Source: Rhizobiaceae bacterium | GTDB lineage: Bacteria; Pseudomonadota; Alphaproteobacteria; Rhizobiales; Rhizobiaceae | Assembly: GCA_023953845.1 (NCBI GenBank) | Contig: JAMLJC010000001.1 | Span: forward strand, 4,288,501 to 4,352,500 | DNA: 64,000 nucleotides | Direction of reading: 5' to 3' | Part shown: positions 25,712 through 34,738 of the stretch, piece by piece | Numbering within the stretch: the stretch's first letter is position 1 | How the letters are laid out: every line of letters begins with the position of its first letter | The notes under the pieces: model-generated | Seen by the model: only the letters and a program-made list of their open reading frames with translations | What the model was told of the DNA's origin: nothing | The model's database searches: none | Program-made: the position numbers and the translations under genes

Positions 25712-27535
25712 TCAGACGCGCACCTTCACATAGCTGCCGGGTGCGTCGCCGAGGGTCTTCGACGCGCCGGGAAGCTTGCGCGCGGGCACCTTCCTGTTGT
25801 CCTTACCCTCGATCCAGCGCTGCCAGTGGCTCCACCAGGAGCCGGGGGTCTCGGCCGCCTTCGCCACCCAGTCCTCGAACGCGCCCGTCGGCTTGCCGTC
25901 TGTCCAGTACTGGTACTTTTGCGAGGTGGCGGGATTGACGACGCCGGCGATATGGCCCGAGCCTGCCATGACATATTCGACCTCGCCTCCGAAATACTGG
26001 CAGCCGAGGAAGACGGAGCGCGCCGGGGCAATGTGATCCTCGCGCGCGGCGAGGTTGTAGACCGGGATCTTGATGTCGCCGAGAGACACGGCCTGCCCGG
26101 CCAGTTCCATCCTGCCTTGCGAGAGGTTGTTCTCGAGATAGCAATTGCGCAGATAGAAGGAGTGATTGGCGGCCGCCATGCGGGTGGAATCCGCATTCCA
26201 GTAGAGCAGGTCGAAGGGCAGGGGCACCTTGCCGCGCATGTAGTTGTTGACGACGTAGGGCCAGATCAGATCGCCGGCGCGCAGCATGTTGAAGGCCGTC
26301 GCCATCTTGGTGCCGTCGAGATAGCCCTTTTCGTCCATGGATTTTTCGAGCGCGGCGATCTGGTCCTCGTCGACGAAGACCTTCAGGTCGCCGGCATGGG
26401 TGAAATCCACCTGCGTGGTGAAGAAGGTGACCGACTTGATGCGGTCCTCCCGCTCCTTGGCGAAGAGCGCCAGCGCCGCCGCCAGCAGCGTGCCGCCGAC
26501 GCAATAACCGATGGAATTGACTTCGCGTTCGCCGGTCGTCTTCTCCACGGTGTCGAGACCGAACTGTAGCCCCTCGCGGATATAGGCCTCCCAGCCCTTG
26601 CGGCCGTGACGCTCGTCAGGGTTCACCCATGAGATGACGAAGACCGTGTGGCCCTGCGACACCGCCCAGCGGATGAAGGATTTTTCCGGGTTAAGGTCGA
26701 GAATATAGAACTTGTTGATCCATGGCGGGCAGATGAGAAGGGGCCGCTTCAGCACCTTCTCTGTCGTCGGCGCATACTGGATGATCTCGGCCAGCGCGCT
26801 GCGCGCAACCACCTTGCCGGGTGTCGTGGCGATGTTCTCGCCGACTTCGAACCGCGAATAATCGGCCTGGCGCAGCTTCAGGTCGCCATGGCCGGCCTCG
26901 ATATCCTCGGCGAGCATCTGCATGCCGCGCACGAGGTTCTCGCCGTTGCTGGCGACGGTTTCGCGGAACAGTTCGGGATTGGTGAGGATGAAGTTCGAGG
27001 GCGAGATGGCGTGCGAAAGCTGTTTTACGTAGAAGCCGGCCTTGTGCTTGGTGTGCGGGTCGAGTTCGGCGTTTTCGACGAGATCGTTCGCCCAGCGCGA
27101 GGTGACGAGATAGGTCTTTTTCAGAAAATCGAAGAATGCGTTCTTCCCCCATTCGGGGTCCTGGAACCGCTTGTCGCCACGCTCCGGCACGATGGCGTTC
27201 GCCGGCTCCTCGCCGCCGCTGCGCTGGATCGCGTCGTTCCAGACGTCCATGTAGCCGGCGAAGAGCCTCGTCTGCGCCTCAAGCGCGCGCGCGGGATCGG
27301 AAAGCCAGTATTCGGCGAGTTTGGAGAAGGTCTTGACCATGTCGGCCATCGGCTCGGCGACACTGTCGCGCACTTCGCCCTTTTCGCGGGGGGCCACCCA
27401 TGCGGATGCGGCCTTGCCGGCCTGCTCGACCATCTTGGCAAAATTGATGGCGAACTTTTCCGGGTCCTTGATCAGATATTGGTCGACCGGGGACTTGTCG
27501 CCCGTGCCCTTTTTTGAGTCGGCATCGTTCGCCAT
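25712..27535 (-). CDS. phaC: Class I poly(3-hydroxyalkanoate) synthase PhaC
   Basis: A 607-residue PHA synthase that polymerises (R)-3-hydroxyacyl-CoA on storage granules. The lipase-like box GYCVGG places the catalytic Cys at about 345; the other triad members are the Asp in AREDHIAP and the His in GSGHIAGV. The N-terminal domain (NPELFRETVASNGENLVRGM) and ICPPWINKFYILDLNPEKSF are typical of class I, as is the length. The ATG at 27535 follows a GGAGGAGGA site about 13 bp upstream. phaR, phaA and phaB are not adjacent. It is divergent from a small lipoprotein gene. Confidence 0.96.
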   Translation of the reverse strand: MANDADSKKGTGDKSPVDQYLIKDPEKFAINFAKMVEQAGKAASAWVAPREKGEVRDSVAEPMADMVKTFSKLAEYWLSDPARALEAQTRLFAGYMDVWNDAIQRSGGEEPANAIVPERGDKRFQDPEWGKNAFFDFLKKTYLVTSRWANDLVENAELDPHTKHKAGFYVKQLSHAISPSNFILTNPELFRETVASNGENLVRGMQMLAEDIEAGHGDLKLRQADYSRFEVGENIATTPGKVVARSALAEIIQYAPTTEKVLKRPLLICPPWINKFYILDLNPEKSFIRWAVSQGHTVFVISWVNPDERHGRKGWEAYIREGLQFGLDTVEKTTGEREVNSIGYCVGGTLLAAALALFAKEREDRIKSVTFFTTQVDFTHAGDLKVFVDEDQIAALEKSMDEKGYLDGTKMATAFNMLRAGDLIWPYVVNNYMRGKVPLPFDLLYWNADSTRMAAANHSFYLRNCYLENNLSQGRMELAGQAVSLGDIKIPVYNLAAREDHIAPARSVFLGCQYFGGEVEYVMAGSGHIAGVVNPATSQKYQYWTDGKPTGAFEDWVAKAAETPGSWWSHWQRWIEGKDNRKVPARKLPGASKTLGDAPGSYVKVRV

Positions 27536-27567
27536 GATCGCGCTGGTTCCTCCTCCGGACTTTTTTC

Positions 27568-27587
27568 TTGACACAATATCATGTCAA
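27568..27587. promoter_or_regulatory. TTGACA-N8-TGTCAA palindrome between phaC and a lipoprotein gene
   Basis: A perfect 6-bp inverted repeat lies in the 97-bp divergent spacer. Each arm reads as a -35 hexamer facing the opposite gene, but no good -10 box follows at 16-18 bp on either strand, so it may be an operator instead. The binding protein is unknown. Confidence 0.4.
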
Positions 27588-27632
27588 CTTCGACAAGGTC
27601 CAACGCTCTGACCAGCAAGAAGAATCAGAAAT

Positions 27633-28019
27633 ATGACATATCACGCTGATACGGCAAGGATTTTGGCTGGCAGGGGAGGGGTTGCCGCGGTGCTGCTGTG
27701 CAGCATGGCGTTGCTGGGCGGATGCGCGTCGGACATCAACGAGGGTGTCGGCCCGGCCAGCACCGCGCCATCGCTCAGCGGCTCGCAGCCGCAGGACACG
27801 GGAACCTACCCGAACCTCAACATCAGGCCGCAGGCCGCCGCGTCGCAGATCACCCCAGAGCAACGTGCGGCTGCCGGAGCAAACCTTACCTCCGCGGCGC
27901 GGAGCGCGCAGGCCGGCGCGGGCGGCCGGACGATGTCCGCCGAGGAGCAGGCGCGGCTCAAGAAACTCGCCGACGACAAGGGCGCCAGCGTGCTCGCGGA
28001 AATCGAAGGGAAACAATGA
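27633..28019 (+). CDS. Small hypothetical lipoprotein
   Basis: A 128-residue protein with a lipoprotein signal: a basic N-terminus, a hydrophobic stretch AAVLLCSMAL and the lipobox LLGGC at about 27-31. The mature part is polar with SAEEQARLKKLADDKGASVL, probably helical, near the end. I do not recognise a family with a known function. It is divergent from phaC and 90 bp upstream of alaC. Confidence 0.7.
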   Translation: MTYHADTARILAGRGGVAAVLLCSMALLGGCASDINEGVGPASTAPSLSGSQPQDTGTYPNLNIRPQAAASQITPEQRAAAGANLTSAARSAQAGAGGRTMSAEEQARLKKLADDKGASVLAEIEGKQ

Positions 28020-28109
28020 TCCCGCCGGCGGGCCGATCCTATCGACCGGCCGGGCGAATACGTGTATAGCCGCCGCGAATTTCCACCTACCCTCTGACTG
28101 GTCGCCACG

Positions 28110-29333
28110 ATGGAAGAGTTTCACAAGGTCCGCCGCCTTCCGCCCTACGTCTTCGAGCAGGTGAACCGGCTCAAGGCCAGCGCGCGAGCCCGTGGCGCCG
28201 ACATCATCGACTTGGGCATGGGCAATCCCGATCTGCCGACCCCCAAAGCCATCGTCGACAAGCTCTGCGAAGTGGTTCGCGACCCGCGCACGCATCGCTA
28301 TTCCTCCTCGCGCGGCATTCCCGGCCTGCGCCGCGCCCAGGCCAATTATTATGCGCGCCGTTTCGGCGTGAAGCTCAATCCCGAGACGCAGGTCGTCGCG
28401 ACGCTCGGCTCCAAGGAAGGCTTCGCCAATATGGCGCAGGCGATCACAGCGCCGGGCGACGTGGTGCTGTGCCCGAACCCGACCTATCCGATCCACGCCT
28501 TCGGCTTCATCATGTCGGGCGGGGTTGTCCGCTCCATTCCGGTGGAGCCGGACGAAAATTTTATCCCGGCGCTCGAGCGCGGCGTGCGGCATTCGATCCC
28601 GAAGCCGCTGGCGATGATCCTCAACTATCCGTCGAACCCCTCGGCGCTGGTCGCCAGCCTCGATTTCTACAAGGACGTCGTGGCCTTCGCCCGCAAGAAC
28701 GAGATCGTCATCCTGTCCGATCTCGCCTATTCCGAAATCTATTTCGACGGCAATCCGCCGCCGTCAGTGCTGCAGGTGCCGGGCGCGATGGATGTGACGG
28801 TCGAGTTCACCTCCATGTCGAAGACCTTCTCCATGCCCGGCTGGCGCATGGGCTTCGCCGTCGGCAACGAGCGGCTTATCGCCGCCCTGTCGCGGGTGAA
28901 ATCCTATCTCGACTACGGTGCCTTCACGCCGATCCAGGTCGCGGCGACGGCGGCGCTCAATGGGGACGGTTCGGACATCGCTGAGGTACGCGCCGTGTAC
29001 CACAAGCGCCGCGACATCATGGTGGACGCGTTCGGTCGCGCCGGATGGGACATTCCGGCGCCTCCTGCGTCGATGTTCGCATGGGCCCCGATTCCGGAGC
29101 AGTTCCGCCATCTGGGCTCGCTGGAATTCTCGAAGCTGCTCATCGAGCACGCCGACGTCGCGGTGGCGCCGGGCGTCGGCTTCGGCGAGTACGGCGACGA
29201 CTATGTGCGCCTCGCGCTGGTCGAGAACGAGCACCGTATCCGGCAGGCGGCGCGAAGCATCAAGAAGTTCCTGGCGATGACGGAAAAGCAGCCGAACAAC
29301 GTCGTTCCGCTTGCGGCTCGTCGCGGCGCCTGA
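28110..29333 (+). CDS. alaC: Alanine transaminase AlaC-like aminotransferase
   Basis: A 407-residue class I/II PLP aminotransferase that follows E. coli AlaC almost throughout: RRLPPYVFEQVNRLKASAR, IIDLGMGNPDLPTPKAIVD, YSSSRGIPGLRR, LCPNPTYPIHAFGFI, and SMSKTFSMPGWRMGFAVG with the PLP lysine. It interconverts pyruvate and glutamate with alanine and 2-oxoglutarate; related proteins are often labelled LL-diaminopimelate or aspartate aminotransferase. It lies 37 bp upstream of hom on the same strand, an arrangement that fits amino acid supply. Confidence 0.9.
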   Translation: MEEFHKVRRLPPYVFEQVNRLKASARARGADIIDLGMGNPDLPTPKAIVDKLCEVVRDPRTHRYSSSRGIPGLRRAQANYYARRFGVKLNPETQVVATLGSKEGFANMAQAITAPGDVVLCPNPTYPIHAFGFIMSGGVVRSIPVEPDENFIPALERGVRHSIPKPLAMILNYPSNPSALVASLDFYKDVVAFARKNEIVILSDLAYSEIYFDGNPPPSVLQVPGAMDVTVEFTSMSKTFSMPGWRMGFAVGNERLIAALSRVKSYLDYGAFTPIQVAATAALNGDGSDIAEVRAVYHKRRDIMVDAFGRAGWDIPAPPASMFAWAPIPEQFRHLGSLEFSKLLIEHADVAVAPGVGFGEYGDDYVRLALVENEHRIRQAARSIKKFLAMTEKQPNNVVPLAARRGA

Positions 29334-29370
29334 ACTGATCCGAAATCCAGACTGAGAGAGGCGGGACGCG

Positions 29371-30684
29371 ATGGCGGAAGCTTTGCGGATCGGCATTGCC
29401 GGACTTGGCACGGTGGGAAGCTCTGTCGTCCGGCTTCTGGCCGGGAAGGCGGCGGAGATCACCCGCCAGTGCGGCCGGCCGGTCGTGGTTGCGGCCGTCT
29501 CCGCGCGCGACCGCAAGCGCGATCGCGGGATCGACCTTTCCGGCGTGGAATGGTTCGACGATCCGGTCGCGCTGGCGGCAAAGGCCGACATCGACGTTTT
29601 CGTGGAGCTGATGGGCGGCGACGAGGGCGCGCCGCGCGAGGCGGTGAAGGCCGCGCTGGAAGCCGGCCGCCATGTCGTCACCGCGAACAAGGCGCTGCTT
29701 TCCAGGCATGGCGTGGCGCTGGCGGAGATCGCCGAGAAGAAAGGCGTCCTGCTGAACTACGAGGCGGCCGTCGCTGGCGGCATACCGGTCATCAAGACCA
29801 TGCGCGAGGCTCTTGCCGGCAATACGGTGACCCGTGTCTTCGGCATCCTCAACGGCACCTGCAATTACATATTGACGCGCATGGAGCGCGAGGGCCTGTC
29901 TTTCGAGGCCTGTCTGGCGGATGCGCAACGGCTTGGCTACGCCGAAGCCGATCCGACCTTCGACATCGAGGGCAACGACACTGCCCACAAGCTGTCGATC
30001 CTGACCAGCCTCGCCTTCGGTTGCAGGATTTCGGCGGCAGACATCTATCTGGAAGGCATTTCCAACATCACGCAGGCCGACATCCGCGCCGCCGGCGAGC
30101 TCGGCTACCGGATCAAGCTGCTCGGCGTCGCGCAGCGGACGGAAAGCGGCATCGAGCAGCGTGTACATCCGACGATGGTGCCGACCGCCTCGGTCATCGC
30201 GCAGGTGCATGGCGTGACCAACGCGGTCGCCATAGAGACGGACATTCTGGGCGAATTGCTTCTCTCCGGCCCCGGCGCGGGCGGCAACGCGACCGCCTCG
30301 GCCGTGATCGGCGACATTGCGGATATCGCAAAAAGCCGTCCCGGTTTCCAGCACGGCCCGGTCTTTGGCCGCCCGGCGAAGGAGCTGAAACCCTATAAGA
30401 AGGCGCAGATGCGCAGCCACGCAGGCGGCTATTTCATCCGCCTTACCGTGCATGACCGTATCGGCGTCTTCGCGGCGATCGCCAAGCGCATGGCGGACAA
30501 CGAGATTTCGCTGGAATCGATCGTCCAGCACGCCGTCGGCTCGCAGGCGAATGACCAGAAGACGGTGATTCTCGTCACCCACGAGACCACCGAGGCAGCG
30601 GTCAGGAAGGCCGTGGACGGCATCACCAAGGACGGGCATCTGACGGACAAGCCGCAGGTGATCCGCATCGAGCGGGCCGGGTGA
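29371..30684 (+). CDS. hom: Homoserine dehydrogenase
   Basis: A 437-residue enzyme reducing aspartate semialdehyde to homoserine on the way to threonine and methionine. The NAD(P) motif GIAGLGTVGSSVVRLL is at the N-terminus, catalytic-domain motifs are NKALLSRHG, YEAAVAGGIPVIK, FGILNGTCNYIL and ADPTFDIEGNDTAHKL, and a C-terminal ACT domain begins near YFIRLTVHDRIGVFAAIA, the likely site of threonine feedback. GAGAGG precedes the ATG at 29371. A weak GC hairpin lies 25 bp after the stop (30710-30728). Confidence 0.97.
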   Translation: MAEALRIGIAGLGTVGSSVVRLLAGKAAEITRQCGRPVVVAAVSARDRKRDRGIDLSGVEWFDDPVALAAKADIDVFVELMGGDEGAPREAVKAALEAGRHVVTANKALLSRHGVALAEIAEKKGVLLNYEAAVAGGIPVIKTMREALAGNTVTRVFGILNGTCNYILTRMEREGLSFEACLADAQRLGYAEADPTFDIEGNDTAHKLSILTSLAFGCRISAADIYLEGISNITQADIRAAGELGYRIKLLGVAQRTESGIEQRVHPTMVPTASVIAQVHGVTNAVAIETDILGELLLSGPGAGGNATASAVIGDIADIAKSRPGFQHGPVFGRPAKELKPYKKAQMRSHAGGYFIRLTVHDRIGVFAAIAKRMADNEISLESIVQHAVGSQANDQKTVILVTHETTEAAVRKAVDGITKDGHLTDKPQVIRIERAG

Positions 30685-30878
30685 CGACATTCTCCGCGCC
30701 CCGGGAAAGCCGGCGTCGGAATCGCCGGTTCAAGAGCCGGAATAGGCGAAGATCGGCATTTGCAGATCGGCGCTGCGCGTCCGTTTCGTCTTAAACCGAT
30801 CTTATGCCGGCTGCCTGACTTGCGGTTGTCACGAGGCTTTGACACAAGCCTTGCAATCGCAAGGAACAGGGAACCATC

Positions 30879-31886
30879 ATGGACTCTCCGAACAGAGATG
30901 CTGCAATGCCGACCGTCGGCGGCCTCGACCGAATTCTGACGATCGAGCTGGTGCGCGTGACCGAACGCGCCGCGGTGGCGGCGGCCCGCCTGCGCGGCCG
31001 CGGCGACGAGAAAGCGGCCGACCAGGTCGCCGTCGACGCCATGCGCTCCGAGCTCAACCGCCTGCCGATCAAGGGCACGGTCGTGATCGGCGAGGGTGAG
31101 CGCGACGAGGCGCCGATGCTCTATATCGGCGAAAACGTCGGGACGGGCGAGGGGCCGGCAGTGGACATCGCGCTCGACCCGCTGGAAGGCACCACCATCT
31201 GCGCCAAGAACCTGCCGAACGCGCTCGCGGTCGTCGCCATCGCGGAAAAAGGCAGCCTGCTCAACGCGCCGGACGTCTACATGGACAAGATCGCCATCGG
31301 CCCCGGCTATGCGGAGGGGACCGTCGACATCGACGCGTCGCCGGCCGAGAACATCGAGAGGCTGGCCAAGGCCAAGGGCGTGCCGGTGAGCGAGATCACG
31401 GCTTGCATCCTCGACCGGCCGCGCCATCAGAAGCTCATCGAAGCGGTTCGCGCCACCGGCGCGGCGATCCGGCTGATCGGCGACGGCGACGTTGCCGGCG
31501 TCATCCATACCACCGATCCCGATGAAACCGGCATCGACATCTATCTCGGTTCGGGCGGAGCGCCGGAAGGTGTGCTCGCGGCCGCAGCGCTGCGCTGTAT
31601 CGGCGGCCAGATGCAGGGCCGTCTCATCCTCGACACGCCGGAAAAGGTCGCGCGCGCGGCGAAGATGGGGATCGCCGATCCGACGCGCGTCTATCGCGCC
31701 GAAGACATGGCGCGGGGCGACGTGCTTTTTGCCGCGACCGGCGTGACCGACGGCAACATGCTGGCCGGCGTCAAATTCGGCAAGGACTCGATCCGCACCC
31801 ACACCATCGTGCTGCGCTCCTCGACCCGCACGGTGCGCGAGATCAAGGCCCGGCATCAGGACACGGACAAGTTCGGCCCGAACTGA
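30879..31886 (+). CDS. glpX: Class II fructose-1,6-bisphosphatase GlpX
   Basis: A 335-residue phosphatase for gluconeogenesis and related cycles. Its metal and substrate motifs are GEGERDEAPMLYIGE and DPLEGTT (Asp100 onward), and IHTTDPDETGIDIYLGSGGA is a family signature. AAGGAACAGGGAA precedes the ATG. It is monocistronic to the eye, converging with the DUF4864 gene 6 bp away. It is not near the glp catabolic genes. Confidence 0.96.
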   Translation: MDSPNRDAAMPTVGGLDRILTIELVRVTERAAVAAARLRGRGDEKAADQVAVDAMRSELNRLPIKGTVVIGEGERDEAPMLYIGENVGTGEGPAVDIALDPLEGTTICAKNLPNALAVVAIAEKGSLLNAPDVYMDKIAIGPGYAEGTVDIDASPAENIERLAKAKGVPVSEITACILDRPRHQKLIEAVRATGAAIRLIGDGDVAGVIHTTDPDETGIDIYLGSGGAPEGVLAAAALRCIGGQMQGRLILDTPEKVARAAKMGIADPTRVYRAEDMARGDVLFAATGVTDGNMLAGVKFGKDSIRTHTIVLRSSTRTVREIKARHQDTDKFGPN

Positions 31887-31892
31887 GCGCCG

Positions 31893-32324
31893 TCAGGTGC
31901 TCAGTGTGTTGGAGGCGCGCAGACTTACCCCGGTGATGCGGAAGACGCCGTCGGGTTGCAGTTCGAGCGTGTAGACCGCCTCATAGTCCTTGCCGTCCGG
32001 CCCGACGATCAGCACCTGCTGCGTGATCGAGTTCGGGCCGGTCTGCTCGACCTTGCCGAAGGCATAGCTCTTCGGCCGGTAGACCGGCATATAGCCGCCG
32101 GTCACCATGCCCATGAATGCCTCGACGGTCGGAAAGATGCGCTGCACATTCGGCGCGGCGTAGCCGTAGGCGGTCTGCGTATCGTCAGCAAGGAAAGCTC
32201 TGATCTGGCTGTCTATAGTCGTCTGCGCGGCTTTGAACTCGGCCTCGCCGGCCAGCGCGGCGGCGACGGGCGCGAGCAGCGTGGCGCATATGATCAAGAC
32301 GATCCGCAGCATGGCTTTTTGCAT
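31893..32324 (-). CDS. DUF4864 family secreted protein
   Basis: A small protein of about 143 residues with a signal peptide (MLRIVLIICATLLAPVAAAL, cleavage near ALAGE). The remainder (IDSQIRAFLADDTQTAYGYA, AFMGMVTGGYMPVYRP and a C-terminal GVFRITGVSLR) matches DUF4864, an NTF2-like fold with no known function. Several ATGs are possible (32351, 32324, 32312); 32324 is a compromise because none has a strong ribosome site. Confidence 0.78.
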   Translation of the reverse strand: MQKAMLRIVLIICATLLAPVAAALAGEAEFKAAQTTIDSQIRAFLADDTQTAYGYAAPNVQRIFPTVEAFMGMVTGGYMPVYRPKSYAFGKVEQTGPNSITQQVLIVGPDGKDYEAVYTLELQPDGVFRITGVSLRASNTLST

Positions 32325-32451
32325 CCCGCATTCCGGTCGGTTTTGTCGCATTATACGGCAATAGCGGCGCGCCGGTTTACGTCTGCGGCAAAATTCCTTG
32401 GCAGCGGGCCGCATCTTGCTCTAAGAGCCGACACGATAAACCGGCGGTGCG

Positions 32452-32694
32452 ATGATGAGAGCCTTCTTCGTGCAGATCAAATGCGAGCTCGGCAAGAGCT
32501 ACGAGGTTGCAAGCGCGCTTGCCGATGCCGAGATCGCTTCGGAGATCTACTCCACCGCGGGCAGCTTCGATCTCCTGGCAAAATTCTACGTCGAGGAAGA
32601 CGAGGTCGACATCGGCCATTTCGTCAATGAGCGGGTCCAGGTCATCCCGTACATCAAGGACACCTATACGATCGTTACCTTCCGGGCTTTCTGA
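32452..32694 (+). CDS. Stand-alone Lrp/AsnC ligand-binding (RAM) domain protein
   Basis: An 80-residue protein equal to the ligand-binding half of Lrp/AsnC regulators: RAFFVQIKCELGKSYEVASA, then YSTAGSFDLLAKFYVEEDE and VIPYIKDTYTIVTFRAF. No DNA-binding helix-turn-helix is present or encoded just upstream, so it cannot bind DNA by itself. Such stand-alone domains form decamers and may bind amino acids or modulate full-length Lrp proteins. Two consecutive ATGs at 32452 and 32455 are both possible starts. Confidence 0.85.
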   Translation: MMRAFFVQIKCELGKSYEVASALADAEIASEIYSTAGSFDLLAKFYVEEDEVDIGHFVNERVQVIPYIKDTYTIVTFRAF

Positions 32695-32700
32695 AGCCCG
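32683..32700 (+). terminator. Hairpin at the 3' end of the RAM-domain gene
   Basis: CGGGCTT pairs with AAGCCCG around a 4-base loop, overlapping the stop codon. The following sequence TCCTTTGGGCGTTTT is only partly U-rich, so termination is plausible but not certain. Confidence 0.45.
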
Positions 32701-32851
32701 TCCTTTGGGCGTTTTCTGCCTCTTGTCGCATCATGCTGGCGTGAATCTGCCCACATTTCGCGGTTGAAGCCGCGCACAGCCCGCATCCTGCTAAATGCGC
32801 TTGCATTTCTCCCCCGAGCCCGTTGAATAGGCGGCACAGGGGAGATTTTGT

Positions 32852-34267
32852 TTGGTCGCTTTCGACGAAATGCATCCGGAAGGCGCTGGTATTCGCAAAC
32901 CATACGCCGCCTACGAAAGCTGGCTAAGCACCCAGGACCCCAAACGGCTTGCCGACAAGATGCGCGACGCCGAACGCGTTTTCCGCAGGACGGGCATCAC
33001 CTTCAATGTCTACGGGGAGGAGGAGGCTGCCGAGCGTCTCATCCCCTTCGATATCGTTCCGCGTATCCTGTCGGGCTCCGAATGGCGCAGGCTGACGCAG
33101 GGCATCGAGCAGCGCGTGCAGGCGCTCAATGCGTTTCTGGACGACATCTATCACCGGCAGGAAATCCTGAAGGCCGGCCGCGTGCCGCGCGACCTCATCG
33201 CCAAGAACGAGGCGTTTCTGCCCGAGATGATCGGGGTCAGGCCGCCCGGCGGCGTCTATACGCACATCATAGGCGTCGACATCGTCCGCATCAGCGAGGG
33301 CGAGTTCTACGTGCTGGAGGACAATGCGCGCACGCCGTCGGGCGTCTCCTACATGCTGGAGAACCGCGAGACGATGATGCAGCTCTTCCCGGAGCTGTTT
33401 CAGCGCGTGCGCGTGCGGCCCGTCGAGAACTATCCGCAGCTTCTGCGCAAATCGCTGTCATCCGTCGCGCCCTCCGCGGTGAAGGGGACGCCGACGCTGG
33501 CGGTGCTGACGCCGGGCAGCTACAACGCGGCCTATTTCGAGCATGCCTTCCTCGCCGACCAGATGGGCGTCGAGCTGGTCGAGGGGCAGGATCTCCGCGT
33601 CGTGGACGGGCACGTCGCCATGCGCACGACGGAAGGCTACAGGCAGATCGACGTGCTCTACCGCCGCGTCGACGACGCCTTTCTCGACCCGCTGACCTTC
33701 CGGCCGGATTCCGCCCTCGGCGTGCCGGGCATCATGGATGTCTACCGCGCCGGCAACATCACCATCGCCAATGCGCCAGGCACCGGCATCGCCGACGACA
33801 AGGCGATCTATTCCTATATGCCCGAGATCATCGAGTTCTACACGGGTCGCAAGGCGATTCTCGGCAACATCCCGACCTGGCGCTGCTCCGAACCTGACAG
33901 CCTGAAATATGTCCAGGAGCATCTGGCCGAACTGGTGGTGAAGGAAGTCCACGGCTCCGGCGGCTACGGCATGCTTGTCGGCCCGGCGGCGTCGAAGAAG
34001 GAGCGCGAGGAGTTCGGCAAGAAGCTCGCGGCCAAGCCGTCGAACTACATCGCCCAGCCGACGCTTTCGCTCTCGACGTGCCCGATCCTCACCGAGAGCG
34101 GGCTCGCTCCGCGCCACGTCGACCTGCGCCCCTTCGTGCTTGTGTCGGACCGCATCCAGATCGTTCCCGGCGGATTGACGCGCGTCGCGCTCAAGGAAGG
34201 GTCGCTGGTGGTGAATTCCAGCCAGGGCGGCGGGACGAAGGACACGTGGGTGCTGGTGGATGAGTAG
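32852..34267 (+). CDS. Circularly permuted ATP-grasp protein of the Anbu operon
   Basis: A 471-residue circularly permuted type 2 ATP-grasp protein (DUF404/DUF407). Landmarks are YAAYESWLSTQDPKRLADKM, FYVLEDNARTPSGVSYMLEN, VVKEVHGSGGYGMLVGP, and SNYIAQPTLSLSTCPILTE. ATP-grasp enzymes usually form amide or peptide bonds; the substrate here is unknown. The TTG at 32852 is preceded by AGGGGAG, and the product starts just ahead of the conserved region. It is the first gene of the operon that includes the alpha-E protein, transglutaminase and Anbu protease, a known conserved set. Confidence 0.9.
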   Translation: MVAFDEMHPEGAGIRKPYAAYESWLSTQDPKRLADKMRDAERVFRRTGITFNVYGEEEAAERLIPFDIVPRILSGSEWRRLTQGIEQRVQALNAFLDDIYHRQEILKAGRVPRDLIAKNEAFLPEMIGVRPPGGVYTHIIGVDIVRISEGEFYVLEDNARTPSGVSYMLENRETMMQLFPELFQRVRVRPVENYPQLLRKSLSSVAPSAVKGTPTLAVLTPGSYNAAYFEHAFLADQMGVELVEGQDLRVVDGHVAMRTTEGYRQIDVLYRRVDDAFLDPLTFRPDSALGVPGIMDVYRAGNITIANAPGTGIADDKAIYSYMPEIIEFYTGRKAILGNIPTWRCSEPDSLKYVQEHLAELVVKEVHGSGGYGMLVGPAASKKEREEFGKKLAAKPSNYIAQPTLSLSTCPILTESGLAPRHVDLRPFVLVSDRIQIVPGGLTRVALKEGSLVVNSSQGGGTKDTWVLVDE

Positions 34268-34269
34268 GA

Positions 34270-34301
34270 GTGAACAGTGAGCGGTGAACCGTGAACAGTG
34301 A
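34270..34301. repeat. Left repeat array of the four-helix-bundle cassette
   Basis: Two copies of GTGAACAGTGA lie at 34270-34280 and 34291-34301, separated by GCGGTGAACC, itself a related GTGAAC unit. The array starts 3 bp after the ATP-grasp stop. It is the inverted counterpart of the array at 34739-34763. Confidence 0.85.
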
Positions 34302-34731
34302 CACTTCGGTTATAGAGGCTGGCGTGCCGGCCGCTCGTGCAAACGAACAGCTTCCTGCTGTGAAGTCATATCGTGACTTGCGTGTCTGGAGTGCGTCGAT
34401 TGATCTCGCGGCCGAATGTTACACCCTTACCAAGACTTTCCCCACGTCCGAACTTTATGGGCTGACCTCGCAGATTTGGCGCGCGGCAACCTCGGTTCCG
34501 GCCAATATTGCGGAGGGATATGGGCGGGGGACGCGCCCTGGCTTTGTTCAGTTTCTCCGCATCGCCCAAGGTTCCCTGAAGGAACTGGAGACGCATCTTG
34601 TCGTCGCGAAGCGGGTCGAAATCATAAGCAGTGCCTTGCTTGCGGGCATTCTTCAGAAAACGGACGAGGCAGGCGCGATGCTGTATTCGCTTATTCACAA
34701 ACTGCAGACCAAGAGCGAGTTCCGTGAATGA
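34291..34731 (+). CDS. Four-helix-bundle protein (23S rRNA IVS / S23 family)
   Basis: A protein of up to 146 residues of the four-helix-bundle family known from 23S rRNA intervening sequences and related to the Avd protein of diversity-generating retroelements. The motifs are VKSYRDLRVWSASIDLA, ELYGLTSQIWRAATSVPANI and IAEGYGRGTRPGFVQFLRIA. The start is unsure: the GTG at 34291 lies inside the left repeat; a downstream GTG at 34324 is possible. Base composition is visibly less GC-rich than the flanking genes. It splits the ATP-grasp/alpha-E junction and is framed by inverted tandem repeats, which points to acquisition as a unit. Its function here is unknown. Confidence 0.85.
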   Translation: MNSDTSVIEAGVPAARANEQLPAVKSYRDLRVWSASIDLAAECYTLTKTFPTSELYGLTSQIWRAATSVPANIAEGYGRGTRPGFVQFLRIAQGSLKELETHLVVAKRVEIISSALLAGILQKTDEAGAMLYSLIHKLQTKSEFRE

Positions 34732-34738
34732 ACACTGA

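Noticed and set aside
24548..26569. 673-codon plus-strand frame opposite the M15 lipoprotein and phaC
   Set aside because: It spans two well-supported genes and the gap between them, and its composition is typical of an antisense shadow.
34291..34731. Four-helix-bundle gene as part of a 23S rRNA intervening sequence or a diversity-generating retroelement
   Set aside because: No rRNA, reverse transcriptase or template/variable repeat is present in the window.
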